Below, piece by piece: positions 16,451 to 24,951 of a DNA stretch of 43,333 bases. How positions within the stretch are numbered: position 1 is the first letter of the stretch; each line of letters begins with the position of its first letter. The stretch comes from Candidatus Saccharimonadota bacterium (GTDB lineage: Bacteria > Eremiobacterota > Xenobia > Xenobiales > Xenobiaceae), in contig SFMI01000027.1 of NCBI GenBank assembly GCA_004554425.1, forward strand, positions 1-43,333, in the 5' to 3' direction. Made by a program: the position numbers and the translations under genes. The notes below the pieces were generated by a model. That model made no database searches. It had not been told where the DNA came from and saw only the letters and a list, made by a program, of their open reading frames with translations.

Positions 16451-17689
16451 CTAAGGCTTAATTAAATAGTCCTCGCCGTAGCCATAATGTTCAATAATAT
16501 AATCCATATCTTTATCGCCACGACCGGAAAGGTTGACCAAAACAGAGCCGTGAGACTGGTTGCGAGCCAGCTTCATAGCATAAGCCAAAGCATGGGAGCT
16601 TTCCAAAGCGGGAATAATGCCTTCATATCTGGAGAGATTATAGAAAGCTTCCAAAGCTTCCTTATCGGTAACCTTATCGTAACATACACGTCCTAAGCTA
16701 TGTAAGAAGGCATGCTCGGGGCCTACAGAAGGATAATCTAAACCAGAAGCTACGGAGTAGACGGGAGCGGGCTCGCCATCTTTATCTTTAAGCATTAAGC
16801 TATTGAAACCATGCATGACGCCAGGAGTACCATAAGTGATACTAGCTGCATGATCGCCCATTTTTTCACCACGACCTAAAGGCTCAACACCGTAAATTTT
16901 GACAGGATCGTTAAGGAAAGCGCTAAATAAGCCCAGAGAGTTGCTGCCGCCGCCTACACAAGCAACTACAGCATCAGGCAAGAAGCCCATCATGTCTAAA
17001 AATTGCTCACGAGCTTCTACACCGACTACCATTTGGAAATCGCGTACAATCATGGGGAAAGGATGAGGGCCAACAGCAGAGCCGATGCAATAGATGGCAG
17101 TTTCGTACTCTTTAAGGTAAGCTTCAAAAGCAGCATCGACGGCTTCTTTTAAAGTTTTGAGACCATGGGTGGCCGGAATAACTCTAGCGCCAAGCAAACG
17201 CATACGCGATACGTTGGGAGCTTGTTTCTTAATATCGACTTCGCCCATATAGATATCGCACTCTAAACCGAAATAGGCGGCGGCAGTAGCCAAAGCCACA
17301 CCGTGCTGACCAGCACCAGTTTCAGCGATGAGCTTTTTCTTGCCCATAAATTTGGCCAGTAAACCTTCACCCATGCAATGGTTGAGCTTGTGAGCACCTG
17401 TATGGTTAAGATCTTCGCGTTTTAAATAGATCTGAGTATGACCGAGCAAATTGGAAAGACGCTCACAATGGTATACAGGAGTGGGACGTCCCTGAAATTC
17501 ACGGCGAATGCGACGCAACTCAGTAACGAACTTAGAAGAGTGGCAGATAGTCTGATAGGCTTCGGTAATTTCTTTGAAAGCTGGCACTAACTGCTCTGGC
17601 AAGTAAGATCCGCCGAAGGGTCCGAACATACCTTCGGAATCGGGATAGTTCTTTAAATAAGTGGCGAAATCTACATTGTTATTGTTCAT
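16451..17689 (-). CDS. trpB: Tryptophan synthase beta chain
   Basis: PLP enzyme joining indole and serine to make tryptophan; 412 aa. Seen: KREDLNHTGAHKLNH with the PLP lysine at residue 101, the catalytic Glu in AETGAGQHG (about 123), the phosphate-binding CVGGGSN loop, the GSAVGPHPFP stretch and the C-terminal NLSGRGDKD. The core is TrpB1-like but diverges at places usually strict: KLNH rather than the common KINN/KTNQ, and MGEVDIKKQAPNV rather than the GAEDVERQ type. It stands alone; no trpA or other trp gene is in the window, so it either meets TrpA from another locus or works as an indole-salvage enzyme. AGGAG lies 12 nt before the ATG. No T-box leader was seen. Confidence 0.95.
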   Translation of the reverse strand: MNNNNVDFATYLKNYPDSEGMFGPFGGSYLPEQLVPAFKEITEAYQTICHSSKFVTELRRIRREFQGRPTPVYHCERLSNLLGHTQIYLKREDLNHTGAHKLNHCMGEGLLAKFMGKKKLIAETGAGQHGVALATAAAYFGLECDIYMGEVDIKKQAPNVSRMRLLGARVIPATHGLKTLKEAVDAAFEAYLKEYETAIYCIGSAVGPHPFPMIVRDFQMVVGVEAREQFLDMMGFLPDAVVACVGGGSNSLGLFSAFLNDPVKIYGVEPLGRGEKMGDHAASITYGTPGVMHGFNSLMLKDKDGEPAPVYSVASGLDYPSVGPEHAFLHSLGRVCYDKVTDKEALEAFYNLSRYEGIIPALESSHALAYAMKLARNQSHGSVLVNLSGRGDKDMDYIIEHYGYGEDYLIKP

Positions 17690-17775
17690 CTAAAAAACAT
17701 AGCTCCTAGCTAACCGACTCAAGAAAATGAGCCGATGAAACTAAAAATAGGTAAAAATTGCCAATAAGCAGACCT

Positions 17776-17804
17776 AGTTTAGCACTTGAAATTAGACCAA
17801 TCAA
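17776..17804 (-). promoter_or_regulatory. Candidate trpB promoter
   Basis: TTGATT (17804-17799) and TAAACT (17781-17776) on the minus strand with a 17-bp spacer. Just upstream of the -35, ACTGGTA occurs twice as a direct repeat (17814-17820 and 17825-17831, 11 bp apart), a possible regulator site on one face of the helix. Confidence 0.4.
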
Positions 17805-17935
17805 ACAAAATAGACTGGTAAAAAACTGGTATTTATATTTTTTTTAACTAAACTTAAGCCAAATTGAGCTTATTTTTGTTCTTTATCCATAGTTTAAAGC
17901 TTCAACTTCGCACAAACACAATTTGTCAATTCCAA

Positions 17936-20900
17936 TCAATAGCAACAACCTTCGCCTAAAAGTCTGCTAAGTTCAAAGCGCAATTCACTGCTATCATCAA
18001 CACAATAGTCTCTATGTAAACGAATAACAGTAGTATCTTCTGGACCGCGCACATGTACAAAAACAGGACGATCGCCTTTATGACGCAACAAAATTTCTTT
18101 AAAATCAGCCACAAAACGACGCGCCGAACCAGGGAAAGCAACATTTAGACCTTTAAAACTCTTTACTACGGAGTCATCAAAATCATTTTGCACTTTGTTG
18201 CCAGAAGCCATAATAAAGTTCACATCGCTCACATCTATGGCATTGATACGATACTTTTCTTCCTCCGGCTCAGCCTCTTCGACAGCTAAAGTTTGGCCTT
18301 CGTCGTCGTCACCATCTTCATCATTTTCGTCAAAAGCGGTAGGAGGCGCGGGATTAAAACCGTGATCGACTTCAACCGTACCGCGCACAATAATAACTTG
18401 GCCTTCACCACATTTTAATTCCACTGTGCCAGTAAAATCTTGCATAGTAATAAAAGCCATTTTATCTTTGCGCTTAGTAATAACTGTGCGACAGGCTGTC
18501 ACTAATCCGCCTACTTTAACATTGCGACCTACCATAGAGCCAAGTTGATCGATTGTACATGTAGTATTTTCTTTCAGTACCTCTACATAATCTTCCAAAG
18601 GCGATCCGGAAAGATAAACTCCCAGCATATCTTTTTCAAAATCGAGCAATTCACGACGGGCGAACTCATCTTCATTAGTATGAATTACACAGCGTATATC
18701 ATCTTGGCCGCCACCTCCAGGCTCGTCGCCAAAAAGGCCCACTTGAGCATTGGCCGCTTCACGCTGACACATTTTCATATATTCTGAAATATGTTCCAAA
18801 TTACTAAGTAAAGTGGCTCGGTTAACCCCAAAAAGATCAAGCGCTCCCGCTTTTATAAGGCCTTCCCAAACTTTTTTATTGATATAACGAGGATCGAGAC
18901 GGGCACAAAAATCGATTAGGTTCTTGTAGGGGCCATGCTCTTCACGCTCTTTCACTATTAAATTTACAGCATTGAGGCCTACGCCGCGCAAAGCGGCCAT
19001 ACCCCAGCGCACCGCTCCTTTAGAGACGGAAAAACCAGCCAATGATTCATTAACGTCCGGTCCCAACACTTCTAAACCGGAGTCACGACATTCATGAATG
19101 AAGAAAGAGACTTTCTTAATATCATTCATGACGCTGGTCATAAGCGCAGCCATATATTCAGGGCGATAATAAGTTTTAAGCCAAGCCGTCTGGAAAGTAA
19201 CCATAGCGTAAGCGGCCGAATGCGACTTATTGAAGCCATATTCGGCAAATTTGGCCATGGTATCGAAAATATTTTCAGCGCATTGCTCGTCAACACCACG
19301 CTCTTTAGCACCTTCTACAAAGTAAACATGGTGCTCGGCCATAACATCTTTTTTCTTTTTACCCATGGCCTTACGCAACTTATCGGCTTTGGCCATAGTG
19401 TAGCCAGCTAATGTGGTGGCCGTAAGCATTACTTGCTCTTGATATAAGAAGAAGCCGTAAGTATCAGCCAAAATAGGTTCAAGCTTGGGGTGAGGGTAAA
19501 CGACTCCGCCACCGCGGCCGTGACGTCTAGCAATAAAATCATCGACTACGCCACCTTTAATAGGGCCGGGACGGTAGAGAGCTAAGAAAGCCACAATATC
19601 GGTAAAGCGATCGGGCTTCAATTGCTTTAGGTAGCGTTTCATACCGTCAGATTCAAGCTGGAAAACACCATTAGTATCAGCAGCCGAAAGCAAAGCGTAG
19701 ACTTTCTGATCTTCATAATCTACGTCGTGGTTAATATCAACTTTAATACCACGCGAATATTCGATAATTTTCAAACAATTGTTAATAACGGTAAGGTTGC
19801 GCAATCCCAAGAAGTCCATTTTGACCATGCCAACTTCCGCTGAGTCGTTCATGTCATATTGCACAACAACATCGTCGCCGTTTTTTTGCAAAGGTACCAA
19901 TTGGCCTAAAGGACGGCTGGAAATAATCACGCCGGCCGCATGCATACCAGTGTTGCGAGCCATGCCTTCGCAGCGCATAGCATCATCTATTAGACGTTTA
20001 TTAACTTTGCTACTTTCGTAAAGTTTTTCGAAATCAGGATTTTTAAGAGCATCTTTAATAGTAATTTTCATTTCGTCGGGCACAGCCTTACAAAGCTTGC
20101 CCACATCAGCCAAAGGTACATCCATAACGCGTCCCACATCGCGAATAGCATTTTTGGCTTTCATACGTCCATAAGTAGCTATTTGAGAAACACGATCTTC
20201 ACCGTAGCGCTCGCGACAATATTGGATGACTTCACCGCGCCTATCTACACAGAAGTCAGTATCAATATCGGGAAGTTCGGTTCGCTCCGGATTTAAGAAA
20301 CGCTCGAAAAGTAAGTCATATTTGAGTGGATCTAATTGGGTAATACCGATTAAATAAGCGACCAAAGAGCCAGCAGCTGAGCCACGTCCAGGGCCCACAG
20401 GAATACCATGTTCACGCGACCAGTTAATAAAGTCCCATACTAACAAGAAATAATCGGGAAAGCCCTTGCCAATAATAACATCTAATTCTGTTTTTAAACG
20501 GTCTAAATATTTTTGCTCGGGAGTAAGCGTACCGAAGCGTTCTAGCAAACCTTTGCGACATAACTCTTTAAGGTAATCTGTACTGTTAGTACCTTCAGGC
20601 ACAGGGAATTTGGGTAAATAAGTAGTGCTGAAGTCCATTTCAAAGTTGCAACGTTCGGCAACCAACAGAGTGTTGTCTACAGCCTCGGGACAAAAAGAGA
20701 AGGCCTCCAACATTTCTTCGCGCGTTTTTAAGTAACACTCGGGACAAGAATGGAGACGCCTAGCATCGTCCAATAATTTACCAGAGCCGACACAAATTAG
20801 AATATCTTGAACATCAGTATCTTCTTTGTTTAAAAAGTGGGCATCGTTAGTAGCCACAACTCTTAAGCCATGCTCTTTGGCTAGCTTAATAAGTAAAGGA

Positions 20901-21457
20901 TTGGTCTTTTGCTGCTCCTCTATACCATGATTCATGAGCTCTACAAAGAGATCGTCCGAACCAAAGCATTTTTTCAAAAAAGCCAAGCGTTGGCTGGCCA
21001 ATTCGTAATCATCATTTAAGAGAGCGTCATTTACTTCGCCGCGCAAGCAACCAGTTAAAGCTACCAATCCCTTGGAATGTTTTTCCAAAAGTTCGTGATC
21101 AGCTCTGGGCTTATAGTAAAAACCGTGTAAATAAGCCTCGGAAACGATCTGGCATAGGTTAGAATAGCCCTCACGATCTTTGGCTATAAGAGTCAAGTGG
21201 AAATAATGTTTATCTAAATCGCCTTCACGGTCAAAACGAGTGCGCGGCGCCACATAAATTTCGCAGCCAATTAAAGGCTTAATGCCAGCATCTTTGCAAG
21301 CATGGTAAAATTTCACGCAACCGCCCATTACACCATGATCGGTAATAGCCAAGGCTGGCATACCGCAATCTTTGGCTTTTTTTACAATATCCTTAATACG
21401 ATTGGCGCCATCGAGCAAACTATATTCGGTATGGACGTGTAAATGGACAAAAGACAT
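17936..21457 (-). CDS. dnaE: DNA polymerase III subunit alpha
   Basis: Replicative polymerase catalytic subunit, DnaE class, 1173 aa. Domains in order: PHP domain (HLHVHTEYS at 5-13, AITDHG, ending near 270), palm with GPGRGSAAGS (355-364) and the catalytic aspartates in PDIDTDF (397-401), thumb/fingers (KMDFLGLRNLTVI, YQEQVM, FNKSHSAAYA), the tandem helix-hairpin-helix around RGVGLNAVNLIV, and a C-terminal OB fold (VGGLVTACRTVIT). An acidic, probably disordered stretch (about 1055-1090, run of Asp/Glu) interrupts the C-terminal region. AGGAG lies 7 nt before the ATG. It lies 42 bp downstream of a gene encoding a degenerate copy of its own palm segment and is likely co-transcribed with it and proB. 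Confidence 0.97.
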   Translation of the reverse strand: MSFVHLHVHTEYSLLDGANRIKDIVKKAKDCGMPALAITDHGVMGGCVKFYHACKDAGIKPLIGCEIYVAPRTRFDREGDLDKHYFHLTLIAKDREGYSNLCQIVSEAYLHGFYYKPRADHELLEKHSKGLVALTGCLRGEVNDALLNDDYELASQRLAFLKKCFGSDDLFVELMNHGIEEQQKTNPLLIKLAKEHGLRVVATNDAHFLNKEDTDVQDILICVGSGKLLDDARRLHSCPECYLKTREEMLEAFSFCPEAVDNTLLVAERCNFEMDFSTTYLPKFPVPEGTNSTDYLKELCRKGLLERFGTLTPEQKYLDRLKTELDVIIGKGFPDYFLLVWDFINWSREHGIPVGPGRGSAAGSLVAYLIGITQLDPLKYDLLFERFLNPERTELPDIDTDFCVDRRGEVIQYCRERYGEDRVSQIATYGRMKAKNAIRDVGRVMDVPLADVGKLCKAVPDEMKITIKDALKNPDFEKLYESSKVNKRLIDDAMRCEGMARNTGMHAAGVIISSRPLGQLVPLQKNGDDVVVQYDMNDSAEVGMVKMDFLGLRNLTVINNCLKIIEYSRGIKVDINHDVDYEDQKVYALLSAADTNGVFQLESDGMKRYLKQLKPDRFTDIVAFLALYRPGPIKGGVVDDFIARRHGRGGGVVYPHPKLEPILADTYGFFLYQEQVMLTATTLAGYTMAKADKLRKAMGKKKKDVMAEHHVYFVEGAKERGVDEQCAENIFDTMAKFAEYGFNKSHSAAYAMVTFQTAWLKTYYRPEYMAALMTSVMNDIKKVSFFIHECRDSGLEVLGPDVNESLAGFSVSKGAVRWGMAALRGVGLNAVNLIVKEREEHGPYKNLIDFCARLDPRYINKKVWEGLIKAGALDLFGVNRATLLSNLEHISEYMKMCQREAANAQVGLFGDEPGGGGQDDIRCVIHTNEDEFARRELLDFEKDMLGVYLSGSPLEDYVEVLKENTTCTIDQLGSMVGRNVKVGGLVTACRTVITKRKDKMAFITMQDFTGTVELKCGEGQVIIVRGTVEVDHGFNPAPPTAFDENDEDGDDDEGQTLAVEEAEPEEEKYRINAIDVSDVNFIMASGNKVQNDFDDSVVKSFKGLNVAFPGSARRFVADFKEILLRHKGDRPVFVHVRGPEDTTVIRLHRDYCVDDSSELRFELSRLLGEGCCY

Positions 21458-21499
21458 GAAAAGCTCCTTGCTTACAAAAAAATAGCTGCCAAAATTTTC

Positions 21500-22003
21500 T
21501 TAAAAATCGGAACGTGAGCTGCCAATTTTTACCAATGGACGGCCAGCCTCAACATATCGATTATTTATATATGTCTGTAGAGAATTCAATTCTGCTAGAG
21601 ATGATACAAATATAGTGATAGGCAAAATTTGTTCAGCTGCAATTTCGTCAAATTTAAGCTTGCCCAAAACTGGATCTGTCTGAGTTATTTCTAACAAATA
21701 AGCCGTAAAAAGACCTTCTAAGGCTCCCTTTACATCGACAATTTTTATATGTCGGCCTCGTGCCCAGTAGAGACAATCCCAGACAATAAGGAGCTTGTTG
21801 AGCCCATTTTCATGATTAGTCCAAAAATGCATTTCTTGATCCAGCCTGGAGCCATATTCTTCATCTAATTTGGCTTTGGTAAAACGCTCAATAATGCCAC
21901 CGCGGCACAATTTATCTAAAAATTTCAAATTGGACTTACCATCCGGAGCTTTAAAAGACACACTAACTTGTGTAGGTTCGCCTTGCTCTGACACAGTTGC
22001 CAT
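21500..22003 (-). CDS. Degenerate DnaE palm-segment paralogue
   Basis: A 167-aa protein that aligns to residues 284-431 of the neighbouring DnaE with only a few single- or double-residue gaps; by eye about 40 of 147 positions are identical. Shared landmarks: LCRGGIIERF with LCRKGLLERF, IVWDCLYWAR with LVWDFINWSR, TAYLLEITQTDP with VAYLIGITQLDP, and NNRY with RERY. Everything catalytic is gone: GPGRGSAAGS is replaced by VDVKGALEGL and PDIDTDF by PITIFVS. PHP, fingers and OB parts are absent. The frame is intact; the ATG at 22003 has AGAGG 6 nt upstream. It starts 24 bp after proB and ends 42 bp before dnaE. It could be a retained non-catalytic factor or a decaying duplication; the intact frame favours the former. 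Confidence 0.75.
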   Translation of the reverse strand: MATVSEQGEPTQVSVSFKAPDGKSNLKFLDKLCRGGIIERFTKAKLDEEYGSRLDQEMHFWTNHENGLNKLLIVWDCLYWARGRHIKIVDVKGALEGLFTAYLLEITQTDPVLGKLKFDEIAAEQILPITIFVSSLAELNSLQTYINNRYVEAGRPLVKIGSSRSDF

Positions 22004-22027
22004 ATCCTCCCTCTTATATTTCTGCAA

Positions 22028-23143
22028 TTAGCAAATAATTAAATTATCGCAATGGATAACGTCGGCATAAGCAGCATGGCCTAAAATTACTGCAATTTCA
22101 GCATTAGGACGACGTACAATTTGTTCTACTTCAGCCCGACTATAATTGGACAAACCGCGAGCAAAAGGTACATTTCCTTGGCCTTCTACTGTGAGAGTAA
22201 CTAAATCACCAGCTTTAAAATCGCCTTCGCATGCGACGCATCCTACTGCCAGCAAGCTGTTACCACCTTCGGACAAAGCTTGGGCAGCTCCACTGTCGAT
22301 AACAATACTGCCTTCAGCTCGAGCAGCTTCAGCCAGCCAGCGCTGTCTACTATTAAGCCGACTTTCCGCACCTTCAAAGAGAGTGCCCAAAGCCTCACCT
22401 TCAGCCAAACGCAAAAGTACATTTTCCTCTTGGGCTGAAGCAATGACCATAGAACCGCCGTAGCGCATAACCATTTTGGCGGCTCGCAACTTTGAAGCCA
22501 GGCCACCAGTACCACCTTTAGTAGTAGTTCCGCGATCCAAGCTTTCAATTTCTGGACTTATTTCTGTAATTAGCTCAATGACGTGTTCATCTTTTCCTTC
22601 TCCGGCCAGTATGCCAGGTACGGAAGTTAAATTAACTACTACGTCAGAGTTGACAATAGAACCAACCATAGCGGCTAAACTATCGTTATCGCCAAAGCGA
22701 ATTTCTCCAGTCGAAACGGAATCATTTTCGTTGATAATAGGCAAAATTCCATAATCTAAAAGCGCATTTAAAGTATTGCGAGCATTCAGATAGCGATCGC
22801 GAGCGGCAATATCATCACGCGTCAGCAACACTTGGCCAACTTTAATGCCCAACATGGCAAACAAGTTTTTGTAGCTATCCATGATTTCTACTTGGCCCAT
22901 AGCTGCTAAAGCTTGTTTTAAGGGCAAATTGTCACCGCAGCCTTCCACTTGCAGCAATTCACGCCCCATACCTATAGCGCCAGAGCTAACCAAACAAACC
23001 TTGCGCCCTTGTTCACGCAAAGCTTGAATCTGACGGGCTAAACTTAACATGATTCGGCCATTTAAACGGCCATGACCATCTACACAAACCCTAGTGCCGA
23101 CTTTAACTATCCAAATTGTGGCTTTTTTTAGGGTCTCACGCAT
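22028..23143 (-). CDS. proB: Glutamate 5-kinase
   Basis: Phosphorylates glutamate in the first step of proline synthesis; about 371 aa. Seen: the amino-acid-kinase core (WIVKVGTRVC, VSSGAIGMG, NENDSVS, FGDNDSLAA, GGTGGLASKLRAAKM) and a C-terminal PUA domain (about 275-371: SIVIDSGAAQAL, then GDLVTLTVEGQG and ARGLSNYSRAEVEQI), the normal full-length bacterial layout. I start it at the ATG 23143 (MRETLKKA) because GAGGT lies 7 nt upstream; 26 more codons are open upstream but lack a site and match nothing in the family. It leads the proB - dnaE-like - dnaE cluster. proA lies 11 kb away on the other strand. Confidence 0.95.
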   Translation of the reverse strand: MRETLKKATIWIVKVGTRVCVDGHGRLNGRIMLSLARQIQALREQGRKVCLVSSGAIGMGRELLQVEGCGDNLPLKQALAAMGQVEIMDSYKNLFAMLGIKVGQVLLTRDDIAARDRYLNARNTLNALLDYGILPIINENDSVSTGEIRFGDNDSLAAMVGSIVNSDVVVNLTSVPGILAGEGKDEHVIELITEISPEIESLDRGTTTKGGTGGLASKLRAAKMVMRYGGSMVIASAQEENVLLRLAEGEALGTLFEGAESRLNSRQRWLAEAARAEGSIVIDSGAAQALSEGGNSLLAVGCVACEGDFKAGDLVTLTVEGQGNVPFARGLSNYSRAEVEQIVRRPNAEIAVILGHAAYADVIHCDNLIIC

Positions 23144-23234
23144 AATCAATACCTCAAAACAAAGTAAAAGGGCTCTCTTTACCACACGCAAAGCCAGCCC
23201 CTTTATAGTCCCACTCCCCATACTTTTTTAAGCT

Positions 23235-24845
23235 TTATTTTTGTTTTGCCTGAGCTTCATTTTGCTCTATATCTCGAAGCAAGGCAGCGGCTTCAGGCAT
23301 TCCCATAAGAGAAGCTTCATTCAAAAGTTGCTTAGCTTGATCTATATCTTGATCAACTCCGCGTCCATCCAGATAGCAAGTAGCTAAAGCGAACAGAGCT
23401 GGCGGATATTTCATTTGCGCTGCTCGGGAAAGCCAATGCATCTCTTGAGCGACGTCTTGCCTTACGCCTTTGCCATCTCTGTAGCAAGCAGCCAGCAGAA
23501 AAGCAGCCATTTCAGATCCGTGCTCAGCGGCCTCACTAAGCCAGCGTACACCTTCTGATGCATTTTGAGTAACTCCGTCTCCTTCCAAGTAACATACGCC
23601 AAGCTTAAATTGCGCCAAAGTCACCCCGGACTTAGCAGCCAAAGTGTAATAATGGACGGCTTGCTGAGCATTTTTAGCTACACCCTCACCGTTGTGATAA
23701 CATTGAGCTAAGTTAAAATGGGCCCCAGCGTATCCACCTTCTGAAGCTAACTTATAATAGCGCACCGCTTTGGCAGCATCTTTAGGTACCCCCAAACCGC
23801 GCTGATAGTAAGTGCCGACAGTACTGCAAGCTGCCGCATTACCGTTCTCGGCGCAGAGCAAATAATATTTCAAAGCCCGACTATAATCTTGTTTTAGACC
23901 ATTTCCGCGCTCATAACAATCAGCCAAAAAGTAAGACGCTTTCATGTCTCCTTGCTCGGCAGCCTTAAGAAACCAATGGGCAGATTCTTTAGCGTCGGCA
24001 CCTACTCCATAGCCGCGACGATAATAGATGCCTAAATTAGTTTGCGCTTTGTCATAGCCTTGTTCGGCAGCCTGTCGCAAATATTGGAAAGATTCTGAAG
24101 GAGACGCTTTTACTCCAGTGCCATTGGCCAAACAAACCGAATATTCGTACTGAGCCTCAGCTAAGCCCATTTGAGCAGCTTGAGCATAGAGTCTAGCCGC
24201 TTCTTTGTATCGGCCACTTTCAGTGCAACTGACAGCTTTGGCATAAATTTCATATCCGGGCTGAGCAGACAAATCACGTTTTTTATACCACGAATCTTGT
24301 TTCTTAGCCACAAAGCTTAAATTGGCTTTAGCGTCGTCGGCCACAATTTTCTTTCTCGCTTCTTGACTAAGTGAAGAAACGGCAGGACTATCTTTGCCCA
24401 TAATTTTGGAAGCAGAGGCCTTTCCCTTGCCAGCCATAGGATAAGCGACAGACTTAAGAGCGGCCTTTTGCATGCTGCTATCCGCAGCTATTTTCACATT
24501 TTGCTGAGTTTTGTTGACACCATTGCCAACTTGAGAAGCCGTTTCGGAGGATTTACCAGCAGGTGACTGGGAAGAAGTTGTTTTCGACTTAGTTCCGGAA
24601 GCCGTACCTTTTGTTGCCTTGCTCTCGGCTACGGCAGCAGCCTTATTTATCTGGCTCGTGCCTTTGGCTTGTGTACTATTTTTTTTAGCTATGCTGGCCT
24701 CAGACTCAAGTGAGGCAGAAGTTACCAAAGTCGGCTTTTGTCCTTCGCTTGTAGTTTGATTGGCTCGTTCGCTGCAGGCCCCCAGAGACGACATTAAAGC
24801 GCCACATCCCATCAAAACGATAATTTTTCGCCAATTAAGCGCCAT
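23235..24845 (-). CDS. Sel1-repeat (SLR) lipoprotein
   Basis: About 536 aa. The start is the ATG at 24845 (MALNWRKI), placed 7 nt after GGGAGG; an ATG 15 nt upstream overlaps that site. A type II signal peptide ends in the lipobox LGAC (Cys about residue 24). Residues 25-190 are Ser/Thr/Ala/Lys-rich low complexity, a likely flexible linker. From about 200 to 525 there are roughly nine Sel1-like repeats of 36 residues, each with the AA..G...AQ..LG..Y..G.GV pattern (for example YDKAQTNLGIYYRRGYGV, AGAHFNLAQCYHNGEGV). Such proteins are envelope scaffolds or adaptors for protein complexes; the partner is unknown. It lies between the broken sstT gene and proB. Confidence 0.9.
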   Translation of the reverse strand: MALNWRKIIVLMGCGALMSSLGACSERANQTTSEGQKPTLVTSASLESEASIAKKNSTQAKGTSQINKAAAVAESKATKGTASGTKSKTTSSQSPAGKSSETASQVGNGVNKTQQNVKIAADSSMQKAALKSVAYPMAGKGKASASKIMGKDSPAVSSLSQEARKKIVADDAKANLSFVAKKQDSWYKKRDLSAQPGYEIYAKAVSCTESGRYKEAARLYAQAAQMGLAEAQYEYSVCLANGTGVKASPSESFQYLRQAAEQGYDKAQTNLGIYYRRGYGVGADAKESAHWFLKAAEQGDMKASYFLADCYERGNGLKQDYSRALKYYLLCAENGNAAACSTVGTYYQRGLGVPKDAAKAVRYYKLASEGGYAGAHFNLAQCYHNGEGVAKNAQQAVHYYTLAAKSGVTLAQFKLGVCYLEGDGVTQNASEGVRWLSEAAEHGSEMAAFLLAACYRDGKGVRQDVAQEMHWLSRAAQMKYPPALFALATCYLDGRGVDQDIDQAKQLLNEASLMGMPEAAALLRDIEQNEAQAKQK

Positions 24846-24951
24846 AATTATTCCTCCCATAGTTTCCTGGCCGAACTTAAAATCTTGATATCGAGCCGAA
24901 AACTAATCTCCCTCACTTTAGGCAGGGCCATTTTAGCTCCTGCCTTATAGG

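Noticed and set aside
17690..17935. Possible T-box or tryptophan attenuator leader before trpB
   Set aside because: No T-box consensus (TGGnACCGCG-like) and no Trp-rich leader peptide found; only a promoter and a short direct repeat.
24920..24945. Inverted repeat AGGCAGG/CCTGCCT downstream of the sstT pseudogene
   Set aside because: Stem of 7 bp without a T-run on either strand; not enough to call a terminator.
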